From contig JAFULE010000213.1 in NCBI GenBank assembly GCA_017483235.1, forward strand, positions 1-15,285: 15,285 bases of DNA, in the 5' to 3' direction. The position numbers were made by a program, and so were the translations under genes. Positions 1-7,032 of the stretch are shown in pieces (positions within the stretch are counted from its first letter, which is position 1; each line of letters opens with the position of its first letter). Source of the DNA: Faecalibacterium sp. Its GTDB lineage: Bacteria; Bacillota; Clostridia; Oscillospirales; Ruminococcaceae. The notes beneath the pieces are model-generated. The model was given only the letters and a program-made list of their open reading frames with translations. It ran no database searches and was not told the origin of the DNA.

Positions 1-528
1 GGTCTTCTGGATCTCGGCGTAAACAATAGCGGCGGCATCATCGGTCATCTGGCAGCCGTCGGGACCATAGGCCTTGTAGCCGTTGTACTTGGCAGGGTTG
101 TGGGAAGCGGTGACCATAACACCGGCGTTGCAGTTGTAGTAACGTGTGGCAAAGCTCAGCTCGGGAACGGTCATCAGATCGTCGTAGATACGCACCTTTA
201 CACCGTTGGCAGCCAGCACTTCGGCAGCAGCCTTGTCGAACACGTCGCTCTTGATGCGGCTGTCGTAGCTGATGGCAACGGTCTGGGTGCCGCCCTGAGT
301 CTTGACCCAGTTGGCCAGGCCCTGGGTGGCCTGACGCACCACGTAAACGTTCATGCGGTTGGTGCCGGCGTCCAGCACGCCGCGCAGGCCGGCGGTGCCG
401 AACTTCAGGGCCACAGCAAAGCGATCCTTGATTTCTTCTTCCTTACCTTCGATGGCTTCCAACTCGGGCTTCAGGTCTGCGTCGTCCAGCTCGGCAGCCA
501 ACCAGCGCTTGTAAGCATCCATATACAT
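1..528 (-). CDS. Phosphoglucomutase/phosphomannomutase-type phospho-sugar mutase, N-terminal part (runs off the window)
   Basis: The enzyme moves a phosphate between C1 and C6 of a hexose phosphate, linking glycolysis to glycogen and cell-wall sugar precursors in the cytoplasm. Only the first 176 residues are present. FGTAGLRG lies at residues 43-50, and the phosphoserine loop TASHNP at 140-145 contains catalytic Ser142. The N-terminal extension before FGTAG and the general layout fit the long (about 570 aa) PGM2/PgcA-like bacterial enzymes better than short GlmM or ManB; that subfamily call is from memory of the family. The start is the ATG at 526-528. A second in-frame ATG two codons on (520-522) is possible, since the Shine-Dalgarno match (AAAGGA) is some distance upstream. 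A near-consensus promoter lies upstream. The gene is divergent from comM. Confidence 0.9.
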   Translation of the reverse strand, partial: MYMDAYKRWLAAELDDADLKPELEAIEGKEEEIKDRFAVALKFGTAGLRGVLDAGTNRMNVYVVRQATQGLANWVKTQGGTQTVAISYDSRIKSDVFDKAAAEVLAANGVKVRIYDDLMTVPELSFATRYYNCNAGVMVTASHNPAKYNGYKAYGPDGCQMTDDAAAIVYAEIQKT

Positions 529-589
529 AGTATACACCTGTCCTTTACTTTTTTTGCTGAAAATGAGTCATAATGACCTATCTTATATT

Positions 590-618
590 ATAATAAAGCC
601 ACAATCGGTTGCTGTCAA
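590..618 (-). promoter_or_regulatory. Sigma-A-type promoter for the phospho-sugar mutase gene
   Basis: Read on the minus strand, TTGACA (613-618) is followed by a 17-bp spacer and TATTAT (590-595). The -35 box is perfect consensus. It sits only 7 bp from the -35 box of the divergent comM promoter. Confidence 0.75.
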
Positions 619-625
619 CTCTGTA

Positions 626-654
626 TTGTGCAACAAGATTTTAGCTGTTATACT
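626..654 (+). promoter_or_regulatory. Sigma-A-type promoter for comM
   Basis: TTGTGC (626-631), a 17-bp spacer, and TATACT (649-654). It lies about 33 bp upstream of the comM start, leaving a short leader with the AAAGGAGG ribosome binding site at 674-681. Confidence 0.7.
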
Positions 655-687
655 GTATAAAAACACAACACGCAAAGGAGGATTACC

Positions 688-2241
688 ATGTATGCCGCGC
701 TGAACAGCTTTGGGGTACGTGGGCTTGAAGGCTTTGGCGTTTCGGTGGAGGTTGACATTTCAGGCGGATTGCCCAGTTTATCCATCGTGGGGCTGCCTGA
801 CTCGTCGGTAAAAGAAAGCGCCGACCGGGTGCGTGCCGCGCTGAAAAATCTGGACTACAAATGGCCCGCCAGCCGCATTACGGTCAATCTGGCCCCCGGT
901 GATGTACGCAAAACCGGCCCGGTATACGACCTGCCGATTCTAATGGCTGTTCTGGCTGCTTCGGGGCAGATCGCGCCGCCTGCGGCCGACACTGCTTTTG
1001 TGGGTGAACTGGCGCTGGACGGCACCCTGCGGCCGGTGGCCGGTGTGCTGCCCATGGCCCTGGCCGCCGCCGAAAACGGCATTCGGGCGCTGTATCTGCC
1101 CGCCGAAAATGCTGCCGAAGCCGCTGCCGCCGCCCAGCAGCATGGCAGCCTGACCATCTACCCCGCCCGCACCGCAAAAGAGGTGGTTCAGGCACTGGCA
1201 GGCACACAGCCCTTGTCCCCTGCCCCGGTACAGGCGTTCCGGCCTGAAGAGGGCTGGGCCGACATTCCCGATTTTGCCGACGTGCGCGGCCAGTTTCTGG
1301 CCCGGCGCGCGCTGGAGATCGCCGCTGCCGGTGGCCATAACATTTTATTGGTGGGCAGCCCAGGCACCGGAAAGTCGATGCTGGCAAAACGCCTGCCCGG
1401 TATTCTGCCCCCGCTGACCCGCGCCGAAGCCGTGGAAGTGACCAAGATCTACTCGGTGGCCGGGCGGCTGCCTGCCGGCAGCGGTCTTGTTGCCCGGCGG
1501 CCTTTCCGTAGCCCGCACCATTCGGTAAGTGCTGCTGCACTGGCCGGCGGCGGCACCGCCTTTAAGCCGGGGGAGGTCAGCCTTGCTGACCGGGGCGTTC
1601 TGTTTCTGGACGAGCTGCCCGAATTCAGCCGCGAAGCACTGGAGGTGCTGCGCCAGCCGCTGGAGGACGGTCAGGTCACCGTAAGCCGGGTGGCCGGCAG
1701 TGCCACCTACCCCAGCCACATTCTGCTGGCCGCTGCCATGAACCCCTGCAAATGTGGCTACTACGGGCATCCCACCCGGCCCTGCAGCTGCCAGCCCAGC
1801 GCCATTGAACGATATCGTGGGCGCATCAGCGGCCCGCTTTTGGACCGAATCGATCTGCACGTGGAGATGGAGCCCATTGCCTACGATGCACTGGCTGGCA
1901 GCGAAGCCGGCGAATCCAGTGCCTCCATCCGCGCCCGCGTGCTGGAAGCCCGTGCCCGGCAGCAGCAGCGGTTTGAAGCGCTGGGCCTTACCGGCAAGAG
2001 CTGCAACGCCGACCTGACCAGCGCCGACATCCGCAAGGTGTGCAAATTGACCAAACCCGCCGCTGCCGCACTGCGTAGTGCCTACGACGAACTGGCCCTT
2101 TCGGCCCGCGGCTACGACCGGGTGCTGCGGGTGGCCCGCACCATTGCCGACCTTGCCGGGCAGGAGATCATCGGTGAGGATGCCGTGTTTGAAGCACTGC
2201 AGTACCGTGCGCTGGATCGAAAACTGTGGTTCAGCGAATAA
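688..2241 (+). CDS. comM: ComM/YifB-family Mg-chelatase-like AAA+ ATPase
   Basis: A 517-aa cytoplasmic ATPase of the ComM/YifB family. In naturally competent bacteria ComM is a hexameric helicase that promotes branch migration during integration of transforming DNA; in Firmicutes its role is mostly inferred. An N-terminal ChlI-like/Lon-protease-like fold occupies about residues 1-170. Walker A GSPGTGKS is at 223-230, Walker B VLFLDE at 304-309, the family's cysteine cluster CxC...CxC at 354-368, and the Mg-chelatase C-terminal domain fills about 415-515. Length and motifs are normal for the family, so the protein appears intact. The ATG is set by AAAGGAGG 6 bp upstream. It is monocistronic, with its own promoter and a strong terminator 19 bp after the stop codon. 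Confidence 0.95.
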   Translation: MYAALNSFGVRGLEGFGVSVEVDISGGLPSLSIVGLPDSSVKESADRVRAALKNLDYKWPASRITVNLAPGDVRKTGPVYDLPILMAVLAASGQIAPPAADTAFVGELALDGTLRPVAGVLPMALAAAENGIRALYLPAENAAEAAAAAQQHGSLTIYPARTAKEVVQALAGTQPLSPAPVQAFRPEEGWADIPDFADVRGQFLARRALEIAAAGGHNILLVGSPGTGKSMLAKRLPGILPPLTRAEAVEVTKIYSVAGRLPAGSGLVARRPFRSPHHSVSAAALAGGGTAFKPGEVSLADRGVLFLDELPEFSREALEVLRQPLEDGQVTVSRVAGSATYPSHILLAAAMNPCKCGYYGHPTRPCSCQPSAIERYRGRISGPLLDRIDLHVEMEPIAYDALAGSEAGESSASIRARVLEARARQQQRFEALGLTGKSCNADLTSADIRKVCKLTKPAAAALRSAYDELALSARGYDRVLRVARTIADLAGQEIIGEDAVFEALQYRALDRKLWFSE

Positions 2242-2253
2242 CCCATTGTCATA

Positions 2254-2296
2254 AAAAACAGGGCGCTGTGAAGAAAACACAGCGCCCGGTTTTTTT
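2254..2296. terminator. Bidirectional intrinsic terminator between comM and cdd
   Basis: A perfect 10-bp stem, GGGCGCTGTG (2261-2270) with CACAGCGCCC (2278-2287), has a 7-nt A-rich loop. A T-run follows on the plus strand (2290-2296) and an A-run precedes it (2254-2258), so it can end both convergent transcripts. The cdd stop codon lies within the plus-strand T-run. Confidence 0.9.
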
Positions 2297-2723
2297 ACCG
2301 GATATTTTTAGGGCCAAAGCCATAGGGCAGCAATTCGCCCAGAGAGGCTTCGATAAAATCCTCTTCGGTTTTGGCCATGATCACATTCAGCTCAGGGCCG
2401 CAGAACTCGAACAACGCCTGCCGGCACACCCCGCAGGGCGCGGTGACCAACTCGTTTACCTGCCCCTGTATGGCACCCACCACCGCAATGTCAGTAAATT
2501 CGGTAACACCCTCGCTGACTGCCTTGAACAGGGCGGTACGCTCGGCACAGTTGGTGGGGGTATAGGCAGCGTTTTCAATATTGCAGCCGGTAAACACCCT
2601 GCCGTCGGCACTGCGCAGCGCAGCGCCGACCATAAAGTGGCTGTAAGGGGCCACAGCCTTTTCCCGCGCGGCAAAGGCCTGCCGGATCAGGGTCTGTTTT
2701 TCTTCCCGTGTCAGCTTGGTCAT
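2295..2723 (-). CDS. cdd: Cytidine deaminase
   Basis: A 142-aa tetrameric-type cytidine deaminase, converting cytidine and deoxycytidine to uridine and deoxyuridine in pyrimidine salvage. The zinc site is complete. NCAERTA (58-64) gives ligand Cys59 and the catalytic proton shuttle Glu61, and PCGVCRQ (96-102) gives ligands Cys97 and Cys100. FTGCNIENAAY (44-54) is the substrate-binding segment typical of the family. The length is a few residues above the usual 130-136 because of a short C-terminal tail. AAGGAG 7 bp upstream fixes the ATG. The gene begins 11 bp after deoD, so the two are almost certainly one nucleoside-salvage transcript that ends at the shared bidirectional terminator. Confidence 0.96.
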   Translation of the reverse strand: MTKLTREEKQTLIRQAFAAREKAVAPYSHFMVGAALRSADGRVFTGCNIENAAYTPTNCAERTALFKAVSEGVTEFTDIAVVGAIQGQVNELVTAPCGVCRQALFEFCGPELNVIMAKTEEDFIEASLGELLPYGFGPKNIR

Positions 2724-2734
2724 ACGGGTGCTCC

Positions 2735-3454
2735 TTAATATTCGGCGCTCAGGGCGATCTTCATCATATCGGTAAAGCTCTTCTGGCGCTGTTCAGCAGT
2801 GGTGATCTCGGGGGCCACAAAGCTGTCCGAAATGGTCACCAGACAAGCCGCCTTTTTGCCCAGAACCTTTGCGTTGGCAAACAGGGCGTTGCTTTCCATT
2901 TCAACGGCCAGACAGCCGCGCTCGTCGCGCAGGCGCTCCCAATAAGAGGGAGACTCCTCGCTGGGCTCGCGGTAGAACACGTCAGAGGAGTGGATGTTGC
3001 CCTCGATCAGGGGGATGCCGCACTTTTGGGCGGCGGCACGCAGCTTATTGTTCAGCTCCTCGCTGGGATAGGTGATGTCGCCCTCGGCGCCGCACTGCAC
3101 CTTGGCATAGCTGGATTCGCTGACAGCGCCGGTGGCCAGCACCACGTCGAACAGCTTGGCTTTGTCGGTATAGCTGCCGGCCGAACCGATGCGGATGATA
3201 TTTTCCACATCATAGAATTTGTACAGCTCGTAGGAATAGATGCCAATGGAGGGCATGCCCATGCCACTGCCCATTACACTGATGGGACGGCCTTCGTAGG
3301 TGCCGGTGTAGCCCAGCATACCGCGCACGTCGGTCACCAGCCGAACGTCCTGCAAAAAGGTATCGGCAATGAACTTGGCGCGCAGCGGGTCGCCCGGCAT
3401 CAGAACAGTCTTGGCAAAATCGCCTTTTTCGGCACGAATGTGGGGGGTAGACAT
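2735..3454 (-). CDS. deoD: Purine-nucleoside phosphorylase, DeoD type
   Basis: A 239-aa hexameric-type purine nucleoside phosphorylase. It splits purine (deoxy)nucleosides with phosphate into the base and (deoxy)ribose 1-phosphate, the substrate of the DeoB encoded at 12759-13940. The family signature begins at the N-terminus, MSTPHI, with His5 contributed to the neighbouring active site. Phosphate-site residues are in MPGDPLR (19-25) and Arg44. IRIGSAG is at 88-93, the ribose-binding EMES at 185-188, and the catalytic Asp is Asp210 (SDS, where many homologues have SDH). Length is normal. AAAGGAG 10 bp upstream sets the ATG. It is the first gene of a deoD-cdd operon with its own promoter. Confidence 0.96.
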   Translation of the reverse strand: MSTPHIRAEKGDFAKTVLMPGDPLRAKFIADTFLQDVRLVTDVRGMLGYTGTYEGRPISVMGSGMGMPSIGIYSYELYKFYDVENIIRIGSAGSYTDKAKLFDVVLATGAVSESSYAKVQCGAEGDITYPSEELNNKLRAAAQKCGIPLIEGNIHSSDVFYREPSEESPSYWERLRDERGCLAVEMESNALFANAKVLGKKAACLVTISDSFVAPEITTAEQRQKSFTDMMKIALSAEY

Positions 3455-3504
3455 AAACCAATCGCTCCTTTACGGTTGAATTTGCAACGTATTCTTTTGC
3501 TTGT

Positions 3505-3533
3505 ATCATACCCCAAAACCGCCGCCGCGGCAA
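3505..3533 (-). promoter_or_regulatory. Sigma-A-type promoter for deoD-cdd
   Basis: On the minus strand, TTGCCG (3528-3533), a 17-bp spacer and TATGAT (3505-3510) lie about 50 bp upstream of the deoD start, in the only AT-rich stretch of the gap. I see no obvious operator repeat around it. Confidence 0.6.
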
Positions 3534-3543
3534 GGGGGAAAGT

Positions 3544-3575
3544 AAAAGCCGCCGGGCAGGCCCGGCGGCTTTTTT
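3544..3575. terminator. Intrinsic terminator after the M23 peptidase gene
   Basis: A GC-rich 10-bp stem, GCCGCCGGGC (3548-3557) with GCCCGGCGGC (3560-3569), is flanked by an A-run (3544-3547) and a T-run (3570-3575). On the minus strand it follows the peptidase stop codon (3590) by about 15 bp, and the A-run supplies a short U-tract. Confidence 0.8.
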
Positions 3576-3589
3576 GTATGGTGATATCC

Positions 3590-5437
3590 TTACGAAACCG
3601 GGCGGCGTGCCGTACCAAACCAGTTTTGAGGCGGCAGACGCTGGCCGCCGGTGCGGATCTCCCAGTGCAGGTGGTTGCCGCTGGAACGGCCGGTGGAACC
3701 CAGCCCTGCCACAACCTGACCCTCCTCTACATACTGGCCGGCCACCACATACAGCTCGATGCAGTGGGCATACAGGGTGCTGTAACCGTTGCCGTGGTTG
3801 ATGATGAAAGAGTAACCGTAGTTGGAGCCGGCCGCCTCCCAGCCGGCCACCGTTACCACACCACTGGCAGCCGCGATGATGGGGGTGTAAGCCGGGGCGC
3901 AGATGTCCACACCACGATGGTTGTCCTTGCCGTGCCAACGGGAAACATAGGTATAATTGGGCACCGGCCAGCGGAAGGTGACACCGTTGTAGGTAGCGGT
4001 ATGGCCTTCGGGCAGCTTGGTTCCAACAACCGTGCGCTGGGTGGTTGGCTCGCGCAGGATGGTTTCGCTGACAAACTGCTGCGAAAGGATGTTGCCATCG
4101 GTATCGTAGGTGATTTCCTGCGTGACCTCTTTCAGGCCGGTGGCACCCTGTTGGGTCACACGAGTGGTGCCAAAAGCATATTCGGCCGACTCGACCGTTT
4201 CGCTGGCGTAGGGGATATCCTCCTGATGGGTGACTGATTTGACGATGCGGATCTCAAGGGCACGACGCTCCTCTTTTACGATCAGCGAATCGCCGGGGAT
4301 CAGCTCGGTTTCTTCGTTCAGGCCTTCGTTGTACAGCAGCAGCTCATTTAAGGTCAGGCCGTTGCGGGCGGCGATCAGGTGAATGTTGTCCCCTTCCTGA
4401 ATGGTGTACTGTTCCTGCTGCTGACCCATGCCGGACAGCTTTTGCAGAACGGTGCCGTAATTCAGGATACTTTCATCAAAGAAGACGCCGTCCACCAGTT
4501 CCACCTTGCGGTCAAACTCCACACGGGTGGTGGGATCACTTGTATCCTCGTAGGGAGCTTTCTGGCGCTGCAGGTATTCCCGCAGCATATTGCCTTCGGT
4601 GGTAACAGCGGTCAGGTAACCATCCAGATACAGAGCGGTAGCCTCACTGATCTCGCTGTTTGATGCGGTCAGAATGGCGTCGGCCATGGCATTTTCGTCC
4701 AGAACCTCCAGATTGGTGGCCAGAGTGTAACTGGGCTGCAGCTCCCATGTAGTCTGCAGGGTACCGGCATAGTTGATGCGCTCATCCACCGAGGTTTTGG
4801 CATTGTCGAACACCTGTTCGTTTGCTACATACCCTACCGTTTCGCCATTCACCTGCACCGCCAGCGTATAATCGTGGGCAAATGTGGTGTGCACGATCGT
4901 GATAAACAGCAGCGCCGCGCAGGCCGGCACCACATAGGCCATGGCCCGCGGTACTAAGTAGGCATACTTTTCTATTCCGTGCAGCAGATATCCCCCCGCC
5001 TGCCGCACCGCAGCCCAAGTCCCTTTCTGACGACGGACCGTTCGCACATGGTTCCACAAATGGCCCATACCACGCACAAACACCCAGATCGGATGCAGCA
5101 GCTCTTCCTGCAGGGTGTGCAGCGCACCGCCGACCACACCGCCCACAAAACCGCCAAGCATGGCTGTAACACCAAACAGCCACAGCGCCGCAGCACACAG
5201 GCCGCGATACAGCCGCACAACGGTGTATTCGGTCTGGAAGCCCAGCGCATACAGCCCCTGTCCCAGCGCATGTATCATTGGCAAACGGCCAAACAGCCGC
5301 CAAAGGCCACGACGGATGCTGCCGCCGGTGCGACGACGCCACTGGCGCACTGCAAGGCCAAAGCATTGCAGTTTTGCTTTTGCACTGCGCAGCAAAAATC
5401 TGCGGCGGCGGGGCTTCTTTTTTACCGTTTCAGTCAA
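3590..5437 (-). CDS. Membrane-anchored LysM-G5-M23 (LytM-type) metallopeptidase
   Basis: A 615-aa cell-wall hydrolase or division/sporulation-type peptidase acting outside the membrane. The N-terminus is strongly basic (about residues 5-50). Two hydrophobic segments follow at about 78-105 and 165-185, and the rest should be extracytoplasmic. Domains are LysM at about 343-388 (peptidoglycan binding), a G5-like domain at about 395-475, and peptidase M23 at about 486-600. Active-site residues are present: HRGVD gives zinc ligands His507 and Asp511, LYAH gives His558, and HLHWE gives His589 and ligand His591. It should therefore be an active endopeptidase cutting peptide cross-bridges. The start is a TTG with AAGGAGG 10 bp upstream. 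The only nearby ATG abuts that ribosome binding site in another frame and stops after five codons. The transcript has its own promoter and terminator. Confidence 0.88.
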   Translation of the reverse strand: MTETVKKKPRRRRFLLRSAKAKLQCFGLAVRQWRRRTGGSIRRGLWRLFGRLPMIHALGQGLYALGFQTEYTVVRLYRGLCAAALWLFGVTAMLGGFVGGVVGGALHTLQEELLHPIWVFVRGMGHLWNHVRTVRRQKGTWAAVRQAGGYLLHGIEKYAYLVPRAMAYVVPACAALLFITIVHTTFAHDYTLAVQVNGETVGYVANEQVFDNAKTSVDERINYAGTLQTTWELQPSYTLATNLEVLDENAMADAILTASNSEISEATALYLDGYLTAVTTEGNMLREYLQRQKAPYEDTSDPTTRVEFDRKVELVDGVFFDESILNYGTVLQKLSGMGQQQEQYTIQEGDNIHLIAARNGLTLNELLLYNEGLNEETELIPGDSLIVKEERRALEIRIVKSVTHQEDIPYASETVESAEYAFGTTRVTQQGATGLKEVTQEITYDTDGNILSQQFVSETILREPTTQRTVVGTKLPEGHTATYNGVTFRWPVPNYTYVSRWHGKDNHRGVDICAPAYTPIIAAASGVVTVAGWEAAGSNYGYSFIINHGNGYSTLYAHCIELYVVAGQYVEEGQVVAGLGSTGRSSGNHLHWEIRTGGQRLPPQNWFGTARRPVS

Positions 5438-5447
5438 AGGGCAGCAT
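5430..5447 (-). other. Five-codon upstream reading frame overlapping the TTG start of the M23 peptidase
   Basis: ATG (5445-5447) reads Met-Leu-Pro-Phe-Asp-stop and overlaps the TTG start (5435-5437) in a different frame. It directly abuts the AAGGAGG, which is too close for normal initiation, so translation of it is doubtful. Confidence 0.25.
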
Positions 5448-5465
5448 CCTCCTTCCGGTCAGAGT

Positions 5466-5485
5466 CCGAAGGGCAGAGCCCTCGG
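5466..5485 (-). promoter_or_regulatory. Leader stem-loop of the M23 peptidase mRNA
   Basis: The minus-strand RNA can form an 8-bp stem with one bulge and a 3-nt loop: CCGAGGGC (5478-5485) with GCCCTTCGG (5466-5474). It lies between the predicted transcription start (about 5494) and the ribosome binding site (5448-5454). Its 3' arm can instead pair with CCGGAAGG (5451-5458), which overlaps that ribosome binding site. Confidence 0.4.
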
Positions 5486-5500
5486 CAAAATGATAGTTTT

Positions 5501-5528
5501 ATTATAGCGCACCGCAGCCGCGCGGCAA
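5501..5528 (-). promoter_or_regulatory. Sigma-A-type promoter for the M23 peptidase gene
   Basis: On the minus strand, TTGCCG (5523-5528), a 16-bp spacer and a perfect TATAAT (5501-5506). The implied 5' leader is about 57 nt. The promoter lies 50-78 bp downstream of the rluA-family stop codon, so the peptidase can be transcribed separately. An imperfect hairpin without a U-tract (5529-5548) abuts it and may or may not end the upstream transcript. Confidence 0.7.
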
Positions 5529-5578
5529 GCCGAACACCAGTGTTTGGCGGCAGTTTTCACTGCATTTTCACGCCGGGT

Positions 5579-6481
5579 TCACAAAATGGCAGCCATATCG
5601 GCGGGCAGTGGGCAGTTTACCTCCACCTGCCGCACCGCGCCGGGGGCCGCGAAACAGAACGTATTTTCCACCAATTCCCCTTTCGGAGTGGAAAACCGCA
5701 GCCGGGCACAGTGCAGCGCATGCCGATCAATTTCTTGCCGGCTGCCGCCGTACAGATCATCCCCGGCCAATGGGTGACCCAGATGGGCAAAGTGCACCCG
5801 GATCTGATGGGTGCGGCCGGTCACCGGCACACATTCGGCCAATGACAGGCCGTTTTTCACCGCCGTTACCGTATATTCGGTGCGGCTGGGCTTGCCCGCC
5901 GGGGTAACACAGCGGCCGATGATACTGCCGCCCTGCGGACCGATGGGAGCATCCACCACGCCGGGGCCAAGGGGCAGTGCCCCCTGCGCAACGGCAAGAT
6001 ACAGCTTTTGGGCACTGCCGGCCAGAATGTTGGCCGCATACATATTTTTAGCAGCCAGCACAAGGCCGCTGGTATCCTTGTCGATGCGGTTTACCGGGCG
6101 GAACACCGGGCTTTGCCCCCGGGCCAGCATGGCAGCAGCATAGCCGTTGGCCAAAGTGCCGTCGGGGTAGTTCAGGGTGGGATGCACCGCAAGGCCGGCA
6201 GGTTTATCCAGCACGATGGCAAAGGCATCCTCGTAAACGATACGCACCGGGATCTCGGGCTGGGGCAGCACCCCGTCCGACAATTCGGGCGGCAGCTCAA
6301 AGCTGATGAGCTGCCCGGCGGCCACCGGCCGGTTTGCCAGAATGGGCATTCCATCGGCAAAATAGCCGCTGCCCCGGTGCTTGACCGCGAGGGACAGCTC
6401 GGTGGAAACCGCACACCGGCGCAGAAAGCTGCGCAGCAGCATACCGTTGGCTTCAGCCGGAACCGGAAAGCACAGCCGCAT
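5579..6481 (-). CDS. RluA-family 23S rRNA/tRNA pseudouridine synthase
   Basis: A 300-aa enzyme isomerising specific uridines to pseudouridine in structured RNA. The RluA-family active-site motif is NRIDKDTSG (131-139), with nucleophile Asp134 in the place of the HRLDxxTSG aspartate. LDKPAGLAVHP (91-101) and TGRTHQIRVHFAHLGHPLAGD (from 221) are the other family blocks. Residues 10-65 resemble a weak S4-like RNA-binding region. RluA, RluC and RluD types cannot be separated by eye, so I give no symbol. I chose the ATG at 6479-6481 because GGGGG and AGGA lie just upstream and homology begins there. The frame is open upstream to 6811, but that part runs antisense through the rnpB gene and promoter and has no ribosome binding site at the alternative ATG 6514. 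The gene is divergent from rnpB. Confidence 0.9.
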   Translation of the reverse strand: MRLCFPVPAEANGMLLRSFLRRCAVSTELSLAVKHRGSGYFADGMPILANRPVAAGQLISFELPPELSDGVLPQPEIPVRIVYEDAFAIVLDKPAGLAVHPTLNYPDGTLANGYAAAMLARGQSPVFRPVNRIDKDTSGLVLAAKNMYAANILAGSAQKLYLAVAQGALPLGPGVVDAPIGPQGGSIIGRCVTPAGKPSRTEYTVTAVKNGLSLAECVPVTGRTHQIRVHFAHLGHPLAGDDLYGGSRQEIDRHALHCARLRFSTPKGELVENTFCFAAPGAVRQVEVNCPLPADMAAIL

Positions 6482-6524
6482 TTCCTGCACCCCCTGCCCG
6501 CAGCTTTTGCCCATAATTAAGTGT

Positions 6525-6553
6525 AGTATAGCAGAAAAAGCTGTTTGTTGCAA
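6525..6553 (-). promoter_or_regulatory. Sigma-A-type promoter for the pseudouridine synthase gene, sharing its -35 with rnpB
   Basis: On the minus strand, TTGCAA (6548-6553), a 17-bp spacer and TATACT (6525-6530). The start point would fall near 6518, giving a leader of about 37 nt. Confidence 0.75.
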
Positions 6554-6576
6554 ATTGCGGCAGAATGTGGTATAAT
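6548..6576 (+). promoter_or_regulatory. Sigma-A-type promoter for rnpB, sharing its -35 with the divergent gene
   Basis: TTGCAA (6548-6553), a 17-bp spacer and a perfect TATAAT (6571-6576). The expected start at 6583-6584 coincides with the first base of RNase P RNA helix P1, so little or no 5' leader is needed. Confidence 0.8.
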
Positions 6577-6583
6577 CTCTGCC

Positions 6584-6932
6584 GGAAAACGAGTGGAACA
6601 TACGGCGGCGGGGCGGCTTTGACCGCTCTGAGGAAAGTCCGGGCTTCACAGGGCAACGGTAACTGCTAACGGCAGCCGAGGGCGACCTTAGGGAAAGTGC
6701 AACAGAAATCAAACCGCCGTGCTTTGGCGCGGTAAGGATGAAACGGCGAGGTAAGAGCTCACCAGCGCATGGGTGACCATGCGGCTTTGTAAACCCTACC
6801 GGAAGCAACACCTATATGGGACATGATGCGCGGCCCGTGCGTCCCGACGGTGGCACGAGCCCGTCAGCAATGGCGGGCCTAGACAGATCGTCGTTTAATA
6901 CAGAACCCGGCTTACGGTCTATCTCGTTTTCC
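6584..6932 (+). ncRNA. rnpB: RNase P RNA (catalytic subunit)
   Basis: RNase P RNA is the ribozyme that removes 5' leaders from tRNA precursors. The ends pair perfectly as helix P1: GGAAAACGAG (6584-6593) with CTCGTTTTCC (6923-6932). Conserved core elements appear in order. GAGGAAAGTCCGGGCTTCACA is at about 6630 (5' strand of P4 and CR-I), and CAACAGAAAT at about 6699. The GGTAAGAGCTCACCAGC region is near 6750, and ACAGAACCCGGCTTA near 6900 is the 3' strand of P4. The length of about 350 nt is normal. The overall layout suggests the ancestral (A) type rather than the Bacillus type, but I have not folded it. A terminator follows at 6950. Confidence 0.96.
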
Positions 6933-6949
6933 ATTTATAAAACAGCGCT

Positions 6950-6981
6950 CGCCTGCCCTTTTGCGGGGCAGGCGTTTTTTT
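6950..6981 (+). terminator. Intrinsic terminator of rnpB
   Basis: A perfect 9-bp stem, CGCCTGCCC (6950-6958) with GGGCAGGCG (6966-6974), has a 7-nt loop and is followed by seven T (6975-6981). It is separate from the P1 helix. Confidence 0.92.
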
Positions 6982-6988
6982 ATCGCCA

Positions 6989-7011
6989 AAATTATTGACA
7001 AACAATAATTT
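6989..7011. repeat. Perfect inverted repeat over the -35 box (operator candidate 1)
   Basis: AAATTATTG (6989-6997) and CAATAATTT (7003-7011) are perfect 9-bp arms around 5 bases. The repeat covers the -35 hexamer of the membrane protein operon. No T-run follows, so it reads as an operator rather than a terminator. Confidence 0.6.
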
Positions 7012-7023
7012 CCATGCTACACT
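6995..7023 (+). promoter_or_regulatory. Sigma-A-type promoter of the DUF2975-like/HTH/lipoprotein operon
   Basis: TTGACA (6995-7000), a 17-bp spacer and TACACT (7018-7023). It is embedded between two copies of an inverted repeat, so it is likely a repressed or controlled promoter. Confidence 0.75.
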
Positions 7024-7032
7024 CAAGCCACA

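Noticed and set aside
1345..2280. A 311-codon open frame antisense to comM
   Set aside because: It runs through the bidirectional terminator and overlaps well-conserved comM motifs. It has no recognisable protein features.
2708..4237. A 509-codon open frame on the plus strand across deoD and the M23 gene
   Set aside because: It crosses two real genes, a terminator and a promoter on the other strand. Its composition is that of a shadow frame.
5529..5548. Hairpin after the pseudouridine synthase gene as a terminator
   Set aside because: The stem has a mismatch, a small loop and no U-tract. It overlaps the next promoter's -35 edge, so termination there is unproven.
6482..6811. N-terminal extension of the pseudouridine synthase frame
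   Set aside because: This 110-codon stretch is antisense to rnpB and spans both promoters. Homology and a ribosome binding site place the start at 6481.
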